A stretch of DNA of 64,000 nucleotides from Nitratireductor alexandrii (lineage in GTDB: Bacteria > Pseudomonadota > Alphaproteobacteria > Rhizobiales > Rhizobiaceae): contig NZ_RBVY01000003.1 of the NCBI RefSeq assembly GCF_004000215.1, positions 416,970 to 480,969 of the forward strand, written 5' to 3'. The position numbers and the translations under genes were made by a program. The notes under the pieces were generated by a model that was not told the origin of the DNA, ran no database searches, and saw only the letters and a program-made list of their open reading frames with translations. Positions 1 to 8,983 of the stretch are shown piece by piece (the first letter of the stretch is position 1; every line of letters starts with the position of its first letter).

Positions 1-314
1 CCCTCAAGCTCGGTCCGCGCATGGACGATATTTTCGAGACCATGATCGAGCTCTACGAGCAGGAGCGTATCGACATGATCTGGCCGCTGTTCAAGGCGGT
101 GCTCCCGGCGGGCGACGACGGCGACGAAACCGGCTATGCCGCCTTCGAGGAAGCGATGATCACCACCCGCAACCGCACCATGGCCGACAACGCTGTCGCC
201 TATCTCGACGAGGGCAGCGCCTTCATTGCCGTCGGCGCGCTCCACCTGCCGGGAGAAAAGGGGCTGGTGGCGCTGCTGCGCGCGCGCGGCTACCGCATGA
301 CGCAAATACCCTGA
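1..314 (+). CDS. TraB/GumN family protein, C-terminal part (5' end outside window)
   Basis: The reading frame is open from the first base and stops at 312-314, so only the last ~104 residues are present. The end carries the pattern of the TraB/PrgY/GumN family: a segment near AFIAVGALHLPGEKGL followed by a short helix and a terminal strand. The family is thought to be Tiki-like metalloproteases in the envelope, and some members sit next to pheromone or polysaccharide genes; the substrate here is unknown. No start, signal peptide or upstream partner can be seen. A short hairpin (ATCACG/CGTGAT at 375-391, then TTT) lies downstream and could be a weak terminator. Confidence 0.75.
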   Translation, partial: LKLGPRMDDIFETMIELYEQERIDMIWPLFKAVLPAGDDGDETGYAAFEEAMITTRNRTMADNAVAYLDEGSAFIAVGALHLPGEKGLVALLRARGYRMTQIP

Positions 315-455
315 GAGGCCCGGCGCCGACGCCGTTCAAGGCGCGCCGGACAAGACGGCGCACTGCAAGGATCGATCACGAAAAGCGTGATTTGGCGCGG
401 TGGCCGCATCTTGGTACCGTATCCTCGTCCGATTTGACGATCAGGGAGACTTTGC

Positions 456-677
456 ATGAAAACCGCTCTCCTCCTCGCTGCCGTGCTGGGTTTTTCGACC
501 GCCGTCGCGCAAGCCTGCCCGGCGCACAACGATCACAAATCGGCCAGCGCCGGAAAGATGACGGTTGCCAGCATCGAGGCCGAGAAGGCGCCGATGACGA
601 CGATCGATGAGGGCGCCAAGACCGCCGCGATCGAAAAACCGACGGAAAAAGCCGCCACGGTCGACCTGGCCGAATAA
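456..677 (+). CDS. small secreted hypothetical protein (73 aa)
   Basis: A 73-residue product with a clear Sec signal peptide: Lys at position 2, a hydrophobic core to about residue 16, and a likely cut near AVAQA before CPAH. The mature part is about 50 residues, rich in Lys, Glu, Ala and Thr, with one Cys and two His near the new N terminus. A purine-rich ribosome site (CAGGGAGA) lies upstream of the ATG. It is not a good lipoprotein because the residue three before Cys is Ala. No family is recognised; such small periplasmic proteins are common in rhizobia. The gene stands alone, same direction as its neighbours. Confidence 0.6.
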   Translation: MKTALLLAAVLGFSTAVAQACPAHNDHKSASAGKMTVASIEAEKAPMTTIDEGAKTAAIEKPTEKAATVDLAE

Positions 678-938
678 ACCCGCCAAAAGATCGGCCGACG
701 TTGTACCGACGCCCGCCGGCGGAATCGCGCGCGACCATGCGACGGCATTCCGTAACGTTCCTGTCTGTGGCCTTGCCGCTCGTCACGGGAAAGCGGCGTC
801 CACGGCGAAAGAGTGCTCATTTCGACAAGTCTGTGAACCGCGCCTTTCACGATCTGTGATCGCGCGCGCCTCTTCGTGATGAAACCGCTCGGATCGGGAT
901 TCGTTGACCCGCAGAGCAATGCACGAAGGAGGTGTGTC

Positions 939-1313
939 ATGAACGCTCCAGGCAGACGCCCCGAAGATCATTCCCTCGATCCGTACGGTCCCGGCGGCAT
1001 CGACCGCGATATTGCCGATCCGTCTCGGCCTTACGACCCGCGCCTGCAGCGCGAGATCAACCCCGGCCCACGCGGTCTGATGGCGGCAACCATCGCCGTC
1101 GTCGTGGTTCTTCTGGCCATCGTGGCCTACAGCCTTGTCGGAGGCGGCACCGAACGGCAGACCGCCGACACGATCGGCAGCACGCCGGCGGCCGAGCGCG
1201 TCGATGACACGACGACCAGCGCGGTCGGCACCGAGGCCGAGCAGCCGCGCGAGGAGATACCGCCGATCGAACCGCGGGACGGCGCGCCGGTCGAGACCGC
1301 ACCGGCCGACTGA
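939..1313 (+). CDS. single-pass membrane protein of unknown function (124 aa)
   Basis: The start at 939 is chosen because GAAGGAGG lies just before it (925-932); an in-frame ATG at 876 has no such site. The protein has a charged cytoplasmic N terminus of about 45 residues rich in Pro, Arg and Asp, one transmembrane helix (about residues 47-70, Ala/Val/Ile rich) and a 55-residue acidic, Thr/Pro-rich tail predicted outside the membrane. No family is recognised. It is followed by a strong intrinsic terminator, so it is probably transcribed as a single gene. Confidence 0.65.
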   Translation: MNAPGRRPEDHSLDPYGPGGIDRDIADPSRPYDPRLQREINPGPRGLMAATIAVVVVLLAIVAYSLVGGGTERQTADTIGSTPAAERVDDTTTSAVGTEAEQPREEIPPIEPRDGAPVETAPAD

Positions 1314-1353
1314 TCTTTTCTCCGATACCCTGCCGGTCGGCCTGTTTGCCGGC

Positions 1354-1386
1354 AAACCCCGCCGTCGCCTCGGCGGGGTTTCTTTT
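1354..1386 (+). terminator. intrinsic terminator after the membrane-protein gene
   Basis: Perfect 11-bp stem AAACCCCGCCG / CGGCGGGGTTT with a 6-base loop, followed by CTTTT. It closes the gene ending at 1313. Confidence 0.8.
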
Positions 1387-1653
1387 GTGTTGCGATGGGC
1401 CGCATTCGGGCCGCCGTCAAGGCGGCGTACGGCGGCCAGGGTGCGCGGGTATTTTCCGCCCGAGACCGGGACGCGATCCCGCTTGTTCCGATGCGGTCCA
1501 ACGAACCGCCGATCGACGCCGTCCTGGACGACAGGGCCGGCGCGGATCGGCCCATCCCGCCAGCACGGCCGTGAAGACGGTTATTTGCACTGCAGCATTT
1601 TCCCGTTATGGATGGCGCGACCTTCTGCCGCTTCGAATATAGGGGTTCCCGCA

Positions 1654-4600
1654 TTGCCGATATCCAAGATCCTCGTTGCCAACCGGTCCGAAATCGCCAT
1701 TCGGGTCTTTCGCGCCGCCAACGAACTCGGTCTGCGCACCGTCGCGATCTGGGCCGAGGAGGACAAATATTCGCTCCATCGCTTCAAGGCCGATGAATCC
1801 TACCAGGTCGGCCGCGGCCCCCATCTGGCCAAGGATCTCGGTCCGATCGAAAGCTATCTGTCGGTCGACGAGGTCATCCGCGTGGCCAAGCTGTCGGGCG
1901 CCGACGCCATTCATCCCGGCTACGGCCTGTTGTCGGAAAGTCCCGAATTCGCCGAGGCCTGCGCCGAAAACGGCATCATCTTCATCGGGCCGAAACCCGA
2001 AACCATGCGTCGGCTCGGCAACAAGGTCGCCGCGCGCAATCTGGCCATCGAGGTCGGCGTGCCGGTCGTGCCCGCCACCGAACCGCTGCCCGACGATATG
2101 GACGAGGTCGCCCGGATGGCCGAGGCGATCGGCTACCCGGTCATGCTCAAGGCTTCGTGGGGCGGCGGCGGCCGCGGCATGCGCGCCATCCGCGCGCCCG
2201 AGGACCTCGCCCGCGAGGTGACGGAAGCCAAGCGCGAGGCCCGCGCCGCTTTCGGCAAGGACGAGGTCTATCTGGAAAAGCTGGTCGAGCGCGCGCGCCA
2301 TGTCGAGGTCCAGGTGCTGGGCGACACGCATGGCAATGTCGTGCACCTGTTCGAGCGCGATTGCTCCATCCAGCGCCGCAACCAGAAGGTCGTGGAGCGC
2401 GCGCCCGCACCCTATCTCGACGCCGCGCAACGCCGGGAACTGGCCGACCACGCGCTCAAGATCGCGCGGGCCACCGACTATATTGGCGCCGGAACGGTCG
2501 AATTCCTGATGGATGCCGATACCGGCGCGTTTTATTTCATCGAGGTCAACCCGCGCATCCAGGTCGAGCACACCGTCACCGAGGAGGTGACGGGCATCGA
2601 CATCGTCAAGGCCCAGGTCCACATTCTCGACGGCGCGGCGATCGGCACGCCGGCCTCCGGCGTGCCGGCGCAGGACCAGATTCGCCTCAACGGCCACGCC
2701 ATGCAGTGCCGGATCACCACCGAGGATCCCGAGCAGAACTTCATTCCCGACTACGGCCGCATCACCGCCTATCGCGGCGCCACCGGCTTCGGCATCCGGC
2801 TCGACGGCGGCACCGCCTATTCGGGCGCCGTCATCACCCGCTTCTACGATCCGCTTCTGGAGAAGGTGACGGCGTGGGCGCCGTCGGCGGAAGAGGCGAT
2901 CCTGCGCATGGACCGGGCGCTGCGCGAATTCCGTATTCGCGGCGTGGCGACCAACCTGACCTTCCTCGAGGCGATCGTCGCGCATCCGCGCTTCCGCGAC
3001 AACTCCTACACGACCCGTTTCATCGACGAGACGCCGGAGCTGTTCGCCCAGGTCAAGCGGCGCGACCGGGCGACCAAGCTTCTCAACTACATCGCCGACG
3101 TGTCGGTCAACGGCCACCCCGAAACGCGCGGCCGGCCGCGGCCGTCGGCGGAAGCCGCCGCGCCGGTCCTGCCCTTTGTCGGCGGCGACGTGCCCGACGG
3201 CGCCAAGCAGCATTTCGATCGGCTCGGGCCGGAGAAATTCGCGCGCTGGATGCGCGACCAGACCCGCGTGCTTGTCACCGACACCACCATGCGCGACGGC
3301 CATCAATCGCTGCTGGCGACCCGCATGCGCACGCACGACATCGCCCGCATTGCCGGCGCCTATGCCCGCGCCCTGCCGCAATTGCTGTCGCTCGAATGCT
3401 GGGGCGGGGCCACGTTCGACGTTGCCATGCGCTTCTTGACCGAAGATCCCTGGGAGCGGCTCGACCTGGTGCGCAACGGCGCGCCGAACCTGCTTTTGCA
3501 GATGCTGCTCAGGGGCGCCAACGGCGTCGGCTACACCAATTATCCCGACAATGTCGTCAGGCATTTCGTCAAGCAGGCCGCCGCCGGCGGCATCGACCTG
3601 TTCCGTGTCTTCGACTGCCTGAACTGGGTCGAGAATATGCGCGTGGCGATGGACGCGGTCGGCGCCGAAGGCAAATTGTGCGAGGCGGCGATCTGCTATA
3701 CCGGCGACATTCTCGACCCCGACCGCGCCAAGTACGATCTGAACTATTATGTCGGCCTGACCCGTGAACTGGAAGCCGCGGGTGCGCACATCATCGCCGT
3801 CAAGGACATGGCCGGCCTGCTCAAGCCCGGCGCCGCCCGGGTTCTGTTCAAGGCGTTGCGCGAGGCGACGGATCTGCCGATCCATTTCCACACCCACGAC
3901 ACCTCCGGCATCGCGGCGGCCACCGTGCTCGCCGCCGTGGAGACCGGCGTCGATGCGGTCGACGCCGCCATGGACGCGCTGTCGGGCAACACCTCGCAGC
4001 CCTGTCTCGGCTCGATCGTCGAGGCGCTGAAGGGCTCCGAGCGCGACCCCGGCCTCGATCCCGAATGGATCCGGCGCATTTCCTTCTACTGGGAAGCGGT
4101 ACGCAATCAGTACGCGGCCTTCGAAAGCGACCTGAAGGGGCCCGCCTCCGAGGTCTATCTGCACGAAATGCCCGGCGGGCAGTTCACCAATTTGAAGGAG
4201 CAGGCCCGCTCGCTGGGGCTGGAGACGCGCTGGCACGAGGTCGCGCAGGCCTACCACGACGTCAATTTGATGTTCGGCGACATCGTCAAGGTCACGCCGT
4301 CGTCGAAGGTGGTCGGCGACATGGCGCTGATGATGGTCAGCCAGGACATGACGGTCGCCGAGGTCGAGGATCCCGCGCGCGACATCGCCTTTCCCGACTC
4401 GGTCGTCTCCATGCTGCGCGGCGATCTCGGCCAGCCTCCGAGCGGCTGGCCGGCTGCGCTGCAGGCCAAGGTGCTGAAAGGGGAAAAACCGGTCACCGCG
4501 CGGCCGGGCGCACTGCTCGAGGAGGCCGACCTGCCCGCGCGGCGCCGGGAGCTGGAAGAGCAGCTCGGCCGCGACGTCAGCGAGTTCGAGTTCGCTTCAT

Positions 4601-5118
4601 GGCTGATGTATCCGAAAGTGTTTTCCGACTTCGCCGCCGTCACGGACGATTACGGACCCGTCAGCGTGCTGCCGACGCCGACCTATTTTTACGGCATGCA
4701 GCCGGAGGACGAGATTTTCGTCGAGATCGAGCGCGGCAAGACGCTGGTCGTGCGTTGCCTGGCGATCGGCGAGACCAACGAAAAGGGCATGGTCACCGTC
4801 TTCTTCGAGCTCAACGGCCAGCCGCGCCGGGTCAAGGTGCCGGACCGCGCCCATGGCGCCGCCAACGGCAAGGCGCGGCGCAAGGCCGATCCCGGCAATG
4901 ACAACCACGTCGCCGCGCCGATGCCGGGCGTCGTCTCGACGCTCGCCGTTTCGGCCGGCCAGGCGATCAAGGCCGGCGACGTGTTGCTGTCGATCGAGGC
5001 GATGAAGATGGAAACCGCGCTGCATGCCGAGCGCGACGGTGTGATCGCCGAGGTGCTGGTCGCCGCCGGCGACCAGATCGACGCCAAGGATCTGCTCGTC
5101 ACCTATGGCGAGCCGTAA
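1654..5118 (+). CDS. pyc: pyruvate carboxylase
   Basis: ATP- and biotin-dependent carboxylation of pyruvate to oxaloacetate, the main anaplerotic entry to the TCA cycle in rhizobia. The product is 1154 residues, the length I recall for Rhizobium etli Pyc. Domains in order: biotin carboxylase (1 to ~450; Gly-rich ATP-grasp loop after Trp169), carboxyltransferase (~530-830; metal ligands Asp548, Lys717, His746 and His748), allosteric linker, and a C-terminal biotinyl domain with the EAMKMET motif (biotin lysine Lys118 of the last segment, i.e. residue 1118). The start is TTG at 1654: it gives the family N terminus MPISKILVANR, and AGGGG lies 8 bases upstream. An in-frame ATG at 1612 would add 14 non-conserved residues. 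It is transcribed alone. Confidence 0.97.
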   Translation: MPISKILVANRSEIAIRVFRAANELGLRTVAIWAEEDKYSLHRFKADESYQVGRGPHLAKDLGPIESYLSVDEVIRVAKLSGADAIHPGYGLLSESPEFAEACAENGIIFIGPKPETMRRLGNKVAARNLAIEVGVPVVPATEPLPDDMDEVARMAEAIGYPVMLKASWGGGGRGMRAIRAPEDLAREVTEAKREARAAFGKDEVYLEKLVERARHVEVQVLGDTHGNVVHLFERDCSIQRRNQKVVERAPAPYLDAAQRRELADHALKIARATDYIGAGTVEFLMDADTGAFYFIEVNPRIQVEHTVTEEVTGIDIVKAQVHILDGAAIGTPASGVPAQDQIRLNGHAMQCRITTEDPEQNFIPDYGRITAYRGATGFGIRLDGGTAYSGAVITRFYDPLLEKVTAWAPSAEEAILRMDRALREFRIRGVATNLTFLEAIVAHPRFRDNSYTTRFIDETPELFAQVKRRDRATKLLNYIADVSVNGHPETRGRPRPSAEAAAPVLPFVGGDVPDGAKQHFDRLGPEKFARWMRDQTRVLVTDTTMRDGHQSLLATRMRTHDIARIAGAYARALPQLLSLECWGGATFDVAMRFLTEDPWERLDLVRNGAPNLLLQMLLRGANGVGYTNYPDNVVRHFVKQAAAGGIDLFRVFDCLNWVENMRVAMDAVGAEGKLCEAAICYTGDILDPDRAKYDLNYYVGLTRELEAAGAHIIAVKDMAGLLKPGAARVLFKALREATDLPIHFHTHDTSGIAAATVLAAVETGVDAVDAAMDALSGNTSQPCLGSIVEALKGSERDPGLDPEWIRRISFYWEAVRNQYAAFESDLKGPASEVYLHEMPGGQFTNLKEQARSLGLETRWHEVAQAYHDVNLMFGDIVKVTPSSKVVGDMALMMVSQDMTVAEVEDPARDIAFPDSVVSMLRGDLGQPPSGWPAALQAKVLKGEKPVTARPGALLEEADLPARRRELEEQLGRDVSEFEFASWLMYPKVFSDFAAVTDDYGPVSVLPTPTYFYGMQPEDEIFVEIERGKTLVVRCLAIGETNEKGMVTVFFELNGQPRRVKVPDRAHGAANGKARRKADPGNDNHVAAPMPGVVSTLAVSAGQAIKAGDVLLSIEAMKMETALHAERDGVIAEVLVAAGDQIDAKDLLVTYGEP

Positions 5119-5175
5119 CCCACGATCCGGCCACGGGCGCGGCCGAAAGACCACGCCCGTCGGCCAAGGCATCGC

Positions 5176-5994
5176 TCAGCCGTCGATCTGCGCGGCGATG
5201 ATCGCGATCGCCTGCTGGTAGACGCTCGCCGCGTTCCAGCCCTTGATGGCACGGAAATTGGGCTGACCGGGCTGATAGCCCGCGCCGGGACGCCAGCCAT
5301 GCGCGCGCAGGAAATTTGCCGTGGAGGCCAAAGCGTCGGCGCGCGAACGCACCAGGTCGAGCCGGCCATTGCCGTCGCCATCGGCGCCGTAGCGCAGGAT
5401 GCTGCCCGGCAGGAACTGCGTCTGGCCGAGCTCGCCATGCTTGGCGCCGACGCTGGAACTGGAAACCACGCCGCGATCGACCAGGGTCAGGGCTGCGAGA
5501 AGGTGGCCGGTGAAGAATTCCGAACGTCGGCAATCATAGGCGAGCGTGGCCGTCGCCGACAAAAGGTTGGAATTGCCCATGAACCTGCCGAAGCCGGTCT
5601 CCATGCCCCAGATCGCGATCAGCGGACCGGGCGGCACGCCGTAACGCCGTTCCAGATTGGCGAACAGCTTGGCGTGCTGTTTCTTCAGCCGCTTGCCCTG
5701 GCTGGCGATGGTGCTGGCGCCGCGCACCTGCATGAATTTCTTCAGCGAGTATTTAAAGCTTTTCTGTCCGCGGTCGGCGCGGATGGTCGCGGTCGCATAG
5801 CGCGTTTGCTGCAGCGCCTTGAGGCCGCGATTGCCGATGCCCTTGGCCCGGGCCTCGGCCGTCATCTGCTGTTTCCAGGCCTCGAATCCGCCGGCATTGT
5901 TGCCGCACTGGGCCGCCCAGCCCGCACCGCTGCCCGCCAATGTCGCGACGGCCAGCGCCGCCGCCATCACCATGCCCTTGGACCTGACTGTCAT
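5176..5994 (-). CDS. lytic murein transglycosylase, MltB-like
   Basis: Cleaves the glycan strands of peptidoglycan to 1,6-anhydromuropeptides in the periplasm. The 272-residue product begins with a signal peptide (hydrophobic stretch about residues 8-25, ending GWAAQ) and has the family-3 (MltB/COG2951) core: the catalytic Glu in IWGMETGFG, the GHLLAAL segment, and the downstream GELGQTQFLPGSILRYGADGDG region with its calcium-loop-like Asp/Gly run. It lacks the C-terminal peptidoglycan-binding domain found in longer paralogues. The ATG at 5994 has GGGAGAA upstream. It converges on pyc with a 57-base gap, so the two genes probably share that end region. Confidence 0.9.
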   Translation of the reverse strand: MTVRSKGMVMAAALAVATLAGSGAGWAAQCGNNAGGFEAWKQQMTAEARAKGIGNRGLKALQQTRYATATIRADRGQKSFKYSLKKFMQVRGASTIASQGKRLKKQHAKLFANLERRYGVPPGPLIAIWGMETGFGRFMGNSNLLSATATLAYDCRRSEFFTGHLLAALTLVDRGVVSSSSVGAKHGELGQTQFLPGSILRYGADGDGNGRLDLVRSRADALASTANFLRAHGWRPGAGYQPGQPNFRAIKGWNAASVYQQAIAIIAAQIDG

Positions 5995-6237
5995 TCCGTT
6001 CTCCCGCTGCCTGGACCGGTCGCCACATGCCCGCCTTGACCACAAACAAGCAACGTTCGGTCCGGCACGCACATCGCGTCGAAAGTATGGAGCTAGTTTC
6101 GAAACAAGTCTATTCTTGGGCCGGTTAATGGCGGGTTGCGGCTATGTCCGACGTCGAAGGGATGATCGACGGCGCGGCGGCCCCGGCCGGCCTGACGGGT
6201 TGTCCGTCGCTCGGGCGCGCATCTGCCCTGCTTTTGC

Positions 6238-6266
6238 TTGACTTTCGCGGTCAAATCCTGTCTATC
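6238..6266 (+). promoter_or_regulatory. candidate promoter of the ffh transcript
   Basis: TTGACT at 6238-6243, 17 bases, then TCTATC at 6261-6266. This matches the alphaproteobacterial CTTGAC-N17-CTATAT pattern well (a C precedes TTGAC; four of five positions of TATAT agree). Predicted transcription start is near 6273, about 185 bases before the ffh start. Confidence 0.6.
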
Positions 6267-6272
6267 CGGCCC

Positions 6273-6384
6273 CAATTCCGCGACGAGTGATCACTCCGAG
6301 CAGCCGACCGGGACCCTTTCTTGAAGGTCTAAAGCGATCCCGGAGGTCAACACCCGGCAGCGCGATGCGCCCCCGGGTGCTTTT
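6273..6384 (+). ncRNA. structured leader RNA upstream of ffh
   Basis: The ~110 bases between the candidate promoter and a terminator hairpin hold no reading frame but several pairing segments, including GACCGGGACC against AAAGCGATCCCGGAGGTC. An alphaproteobacterial RNA motif upstream of ffh has been described (an Rfam family named ffh, as I recall); the position fits it. Whether this is a free small RNA or an attenuated leader is not settled by sequence. It is not the 4.5S/SRP RNA: the conserved GGAAGGAAGCAGCC-type loop is missing. Confidence 0.5.
6351..6384 (+). terminator. terminator or attenuator between the ffh leader and ffh
   Basis: CACCCGG (6351-6357) pairs with CCGGGTG (6372-6378). 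Inside, GCGC-GAT-GCGC forms a second short stem. CTTTTT follows. It stands 74 bases before the ffh start, so it would end a short leader RNA unless read through. Confidence 0.7.
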
Positions 6385-6457
6385 TGGCTTTGGCCGTTGG
6401 TCGATCGGGACGGACGCATTACCTCTGGTCGAGAACGATCGGAGCAAAGGACGAACG

Positions 6458-8014
6458 ATGTTTGAATCGCTGCAGGAACGCCTTGGATCGATCCTCAACG
6501 GCCTGACCGGTCGCGGGGCGCTGTCGGAAGCCGACGTGTCCGCGGCGCTGCGCGAGGTGCGCCGGGCTCTCATCGAGGCCGATGTCGCGCTCGAGGTCGT
6601 GCGCTCCTTCACCGATCGCGTGCGCGAGAAGGCCGTCGGCGCGGAAGTCCTGAAATCGATCAAGCCCGGCCAGATGGTCGTCAAGATCGTCCACGACGAG
6701 CTGGTCGCCATGCTCGGCTCGGACGGCGAGGTGATCGACCTCAACGCCCCGGCGCCGGTCGTCATCATGATGGTCGGCCTGCAGGGCTCGGGCAAGACGA
6801 CGACCTCCGGCAAGATCGCCAAGCGGCTCGCCGAGCGCCAGGGCAAGAAGGTCATGATGGCCTCGCTCGACACCCGCCGCCCGGCCGCCCAGGAGCAGCT
6901 CAAGCAGATCGGCGAGCAGACCGGCATCGCCACCCTGCCCATCGTGGCCGGGCAGTCGCCGGTCGACATCGCCAAGCGCGCCGTCCAGGCCGGCAGGCTC
7001 GGCGGCCACGACGTCGTGATCCTCGACACGGCCGGCCGCACCCATATCGACGAGCCGCTGATGATCGAGATGGCCGACATCCGCAAGGTGTCGGACCCGC
7101 ACGAGATCCTGCTCGTCGCGGATTCGCTCACCGGCCAGGACGCCGTCAACCTCGCGCGCTCCTTCGACGAGCGGGTCGGCGTCACCGGCCTTGTGCTTAC
7201 CCGTATGGACGGCGACGGCCGCGGCGGCGCCGCGCTGTCGATGCGCGCCGTCACCGGCAAGCCGGTCAAGCTGATCGGCACCGGCGAGAAGATGGACGCG
7301 CTGGAGGAATTTCATCCCAAGCGCATCGCCGACCGCATTCTCGGCATGGGCGACATCGTCTCCCTCGTGGAGAAGGCCGCCGAAACCATCGATGCGGAAA
7401 AGGCCGCGGCGATGGCCAAGAAGATGCAGTCGGGCAAGTTCGACCTGAACGATCTCGCCGATCAGTTGCGCCAGATGCAGAAAATGGGCGGCATGGGCGG
7501 CATCATGGGCATGATGCCCGGCATGGGCAAGATGAAGGACCAGATCGCGGCCGCCGGCCTCGACGACAAGATGTTCGGCCGCCAGCTCGCCATCATTTCC
7601 TCGATGACGAAAAAGGAACGCGCCAATCCCGACATCCTCAAGCACAGCCGCAAAAAACGCATCGCGGCCGGGTCGGGGACCAACGCCGCCGAGATCAACA
7701 AGCTCTTGAAGATGCACCGCCAGATGGCCGACATGATGAAGGCCATGGGCGGCAAGGGTAAGGGCGGCGGCGCCATGCGCGGCCTGATGGGCGGCATGGC
7801 CCAGAAGATGGGCCTTGGTGGCTTGGGCGGCGGCATGGGCGGCATGCCGGACCTGTCGAAGATGGATCCCAAGCAGCTCGAGCAACTGCAGAAACAGGCC
7901 GAGGCGGCCGGTCTCGGAGGCGGCCTGCCCGGCGGTGGCCTGCCGGGTCTGCCCGGCGCGCCGAAGCTGCCCGGACTTGGCACCGGCCTGCCCGGCCTGC
8001 CGAAAAAGAAATGA
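6458..8014 (+). CDS. ffh: signal recognition particle protein Ffh
   Basis: GTPase that binds signal sequences of nascent membrane proteins together with SRP RNA and delivers them to FtsY. The product has 518 residues: N domain (1-~90), G domain with P-loop GLQGSGKTTT (Lys113), DTRRPAAQ, DTAGRT and TRMDGDGRGG motifs, then a methionine-rich M domain (~300-440). The last ~75 residues are an extension rich in Gly, Met, Leu and Pro, longer than in E. coli Ffh. The start at 6458 gives the family N terminus MFESLQERL, with GGAGCAAAGG upstream; earlier in-frame codons lie in the leader. The stop overlaps the next gene by ATGA, so the two are translationally coupled. Confidence 0.97.
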   Translation: MFESLQERLGSILNGLTGRGALSEADVSAALREVRRALIEADVALEVVRSFTDRVREKAVGAEVLKSIKPGQMVVKIVHDELVAMLGSDGEVIDLNAPAPVVIMMVGLQGSGKTTTSGKIAKRLAERQGKKVMMASLDTRRPAAQEQLKQIGEQTGIATLPIVAGQSPVDIAKRAVQAGRLGGHDVVILDTAGRTHIDEPLMIEMADIRKVSDPHEILLVADSLTGQDAVNLARSFDERVGVTGLVLTRMDGDGRGGAALSMRAVTGKPVKLIGTGEKMDALEEFHPKRIADRILGMGDIVSLVEKAAETIDAEKAAAMAKKMQSGKFDLNDLADQLRQMQKMGGMGGIMGMMPGMGKMKDQIAAAGLDDKMFGRQLAIISSMTKKERANPDILKHSRKKRIAAGSGTNAAEINKLLKMHRQMADMMKAMGGKGKGGGAMRGLMGGMAQKMGLGGLGGGMGGMPDLSKMDPKQLEQLQKQAEAAGLGGGLPGGGLPGLPGAPKLPGLGTGLPGLPKKK

Positions 8015-8373
8015 GCGGAGGAACGGCTTTGGCGGACACGTCCGACACCGAGAAGGCCCGCGCGATCCTGGCCGGCTACCGCGCCTCGATCGACAATATC
8101 GACGCCGCGCTCGTGCACATGCTGGCCGAGCGGTTTCGGTGCACCAAGGCCGTCGGCCATTTGAAAGCGACGCACGACTTGCCGCCGGCCGACCCCGCGC
8201 GCGAGGAGCGCCAGATCGCGCGCCTGCGCCAGCTCGCCGTCGACTCCCATCTCGACCCGGATTTCGCGGAGAAATTCCTCAATTTCATCATCCGCGAGGT
8301 GATCCGGCACCACGAAATGATTGCCCGTGAAAACGGTGCCGGGGATGCGCCCCGCGCCGGCGCGGACGGTTGA
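8011..8373 (+). CDS. chorismate mutase, AroQ type
   Basis: Converts chorismate to prephenate for phenylalanine and tyrosine synthesis. The 120-residue product is an all-helical AroQ-fold monofunctional mutase: an opening helix with YRASIDNIDAALVHML, the basic ERFRCTKAVGHLK segment that carries active-site Arg and Lys, the REERQIARL helix, and a closing helix with FLNFIIREVI. Length is usual for the stand-alone enzyme. ATG at 8011 overlaps the ffh stop by four bases; ffh-chorismate mutase-rpsP is a known rhizobial order. The last ~12 residues are a low-complexity tail. Confidence 0.9.
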   Translation: MSGGTALADTSDTEKARAILAGYRASIDNIDAALVHMLAERFRCTKAVGHLKATHDLPPADPAREERQIARLRQLAVDSHLDPDFAEKFLNFIIREVIRHHEMIARENGAGDAPRAGADG

Positions 8374-8410
8374 CCCCAAATCCCGATCAGTGAGACCCTA
8401 GGAGACAAAA

Positions 8411-8824
8411 ATGGCACTGAAGATCAGACTGGCCCGGGCGGGCTCGAAAAAGCGCCCCTACTATCATGTCGTCGTCGCCGACGTCCGCAGCCCGCGCGAC
8501 GGCCGCTTCATCGAGGCGATCGGCTCGTGGAACCCGACGCTGCCCAAGGACGCCGAGCGCGTCAAGATCGACGAAGAGCGCGTCAAGCACTGGATCGCCC
8601 AGGGCGCCAAGCCGACCGATCGCGTGCTGCGCTTTCTCGACCAGGCTGGTCTTGCCAAGCGTCCGGCGCGCTCCAATCCCAAGAAGGCCGAACCGGGCAA
8701 AAAGGCCCAGGAGCGCCTGGCGCTGATCAAGCAGGCCGAGGAAGAGCTCGCCGCCAAGCTCGAGGAAGAAAAGGCCGCTGTGGCCGAGGCTGCCGAAGCG
8801 CCGGCAGAGGAAGCAGCGTCCTGA
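8411..8824 (+). CDS. rpsP: 30S ribosomal protein S16
   Basis: Small-subunit protein that helps 16S rRNA fold. Residues 1-~85 are the S16 core (start [50 protein letters not shown]). The remaining ~50 residues form an Ala/Glu/Lys-rich tail predicted helical, as in other alphaproteobacteria; total length is 137. TAGGAGAC precedes the ATG. In most relatives rimM, trmD and rplS follow directly; here a terminator follows instead, so those genes must lie elsewhere. Confidence 0.97.
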   Translation: MALKIRLARAGSKKRPYYHVVVADVRSPRDGRFIEAIGSWNPTLPKDAERVKIDEERVKHWIAQGAKPTDRVLRFLDQAGLAKRPARSNPKKAEPGKKAQERLALIKQAEEELAAKLEEEKAAVAEAAEAPAEEAAS

Positions 8825-8852
8825 TCGTTTCCGACCCGAAATGAAATGATCG

Positions 8853-8883
8853 ACGGCGGGCCACGGTCCGCCGTTTTCTTTTT
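8853..8883 (+). terminator. intrinsic terminator after rpsP
   Basis: ACGGCGGG / TCCGCCGT stem of 8 bp (one G-T pair), 6-base loop, then TTTCTTTTT. It ends the ffh-chorismate mutase-rpsP unit. Confidence 0.85.
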
Positions 8884-8983
8884 GAAGGCCCCAAAGCGCG
8901 GGCTTCTCACTCTTGGAGCGGGCCTGATCCCGCTCGCCAAGCCGGGTGCGGCAATTTTCCGCTGGACCGAAGACGGGTCGATA

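Noticed and set aside
1606-4257. 883-codon open frame on the minus strand across pyc
   Set aside because: Mirror frame of a high-GC gene; the plus strand encodes clear pyruvate carboxylase with all catalytic residues.
6273-6457. SRP (4.5S) RNA gene upstream of ffh
   Set aside because: The conserved GGAAGG...GCAGCC tetraloop region is not present; only a leader with a terminator is seen.
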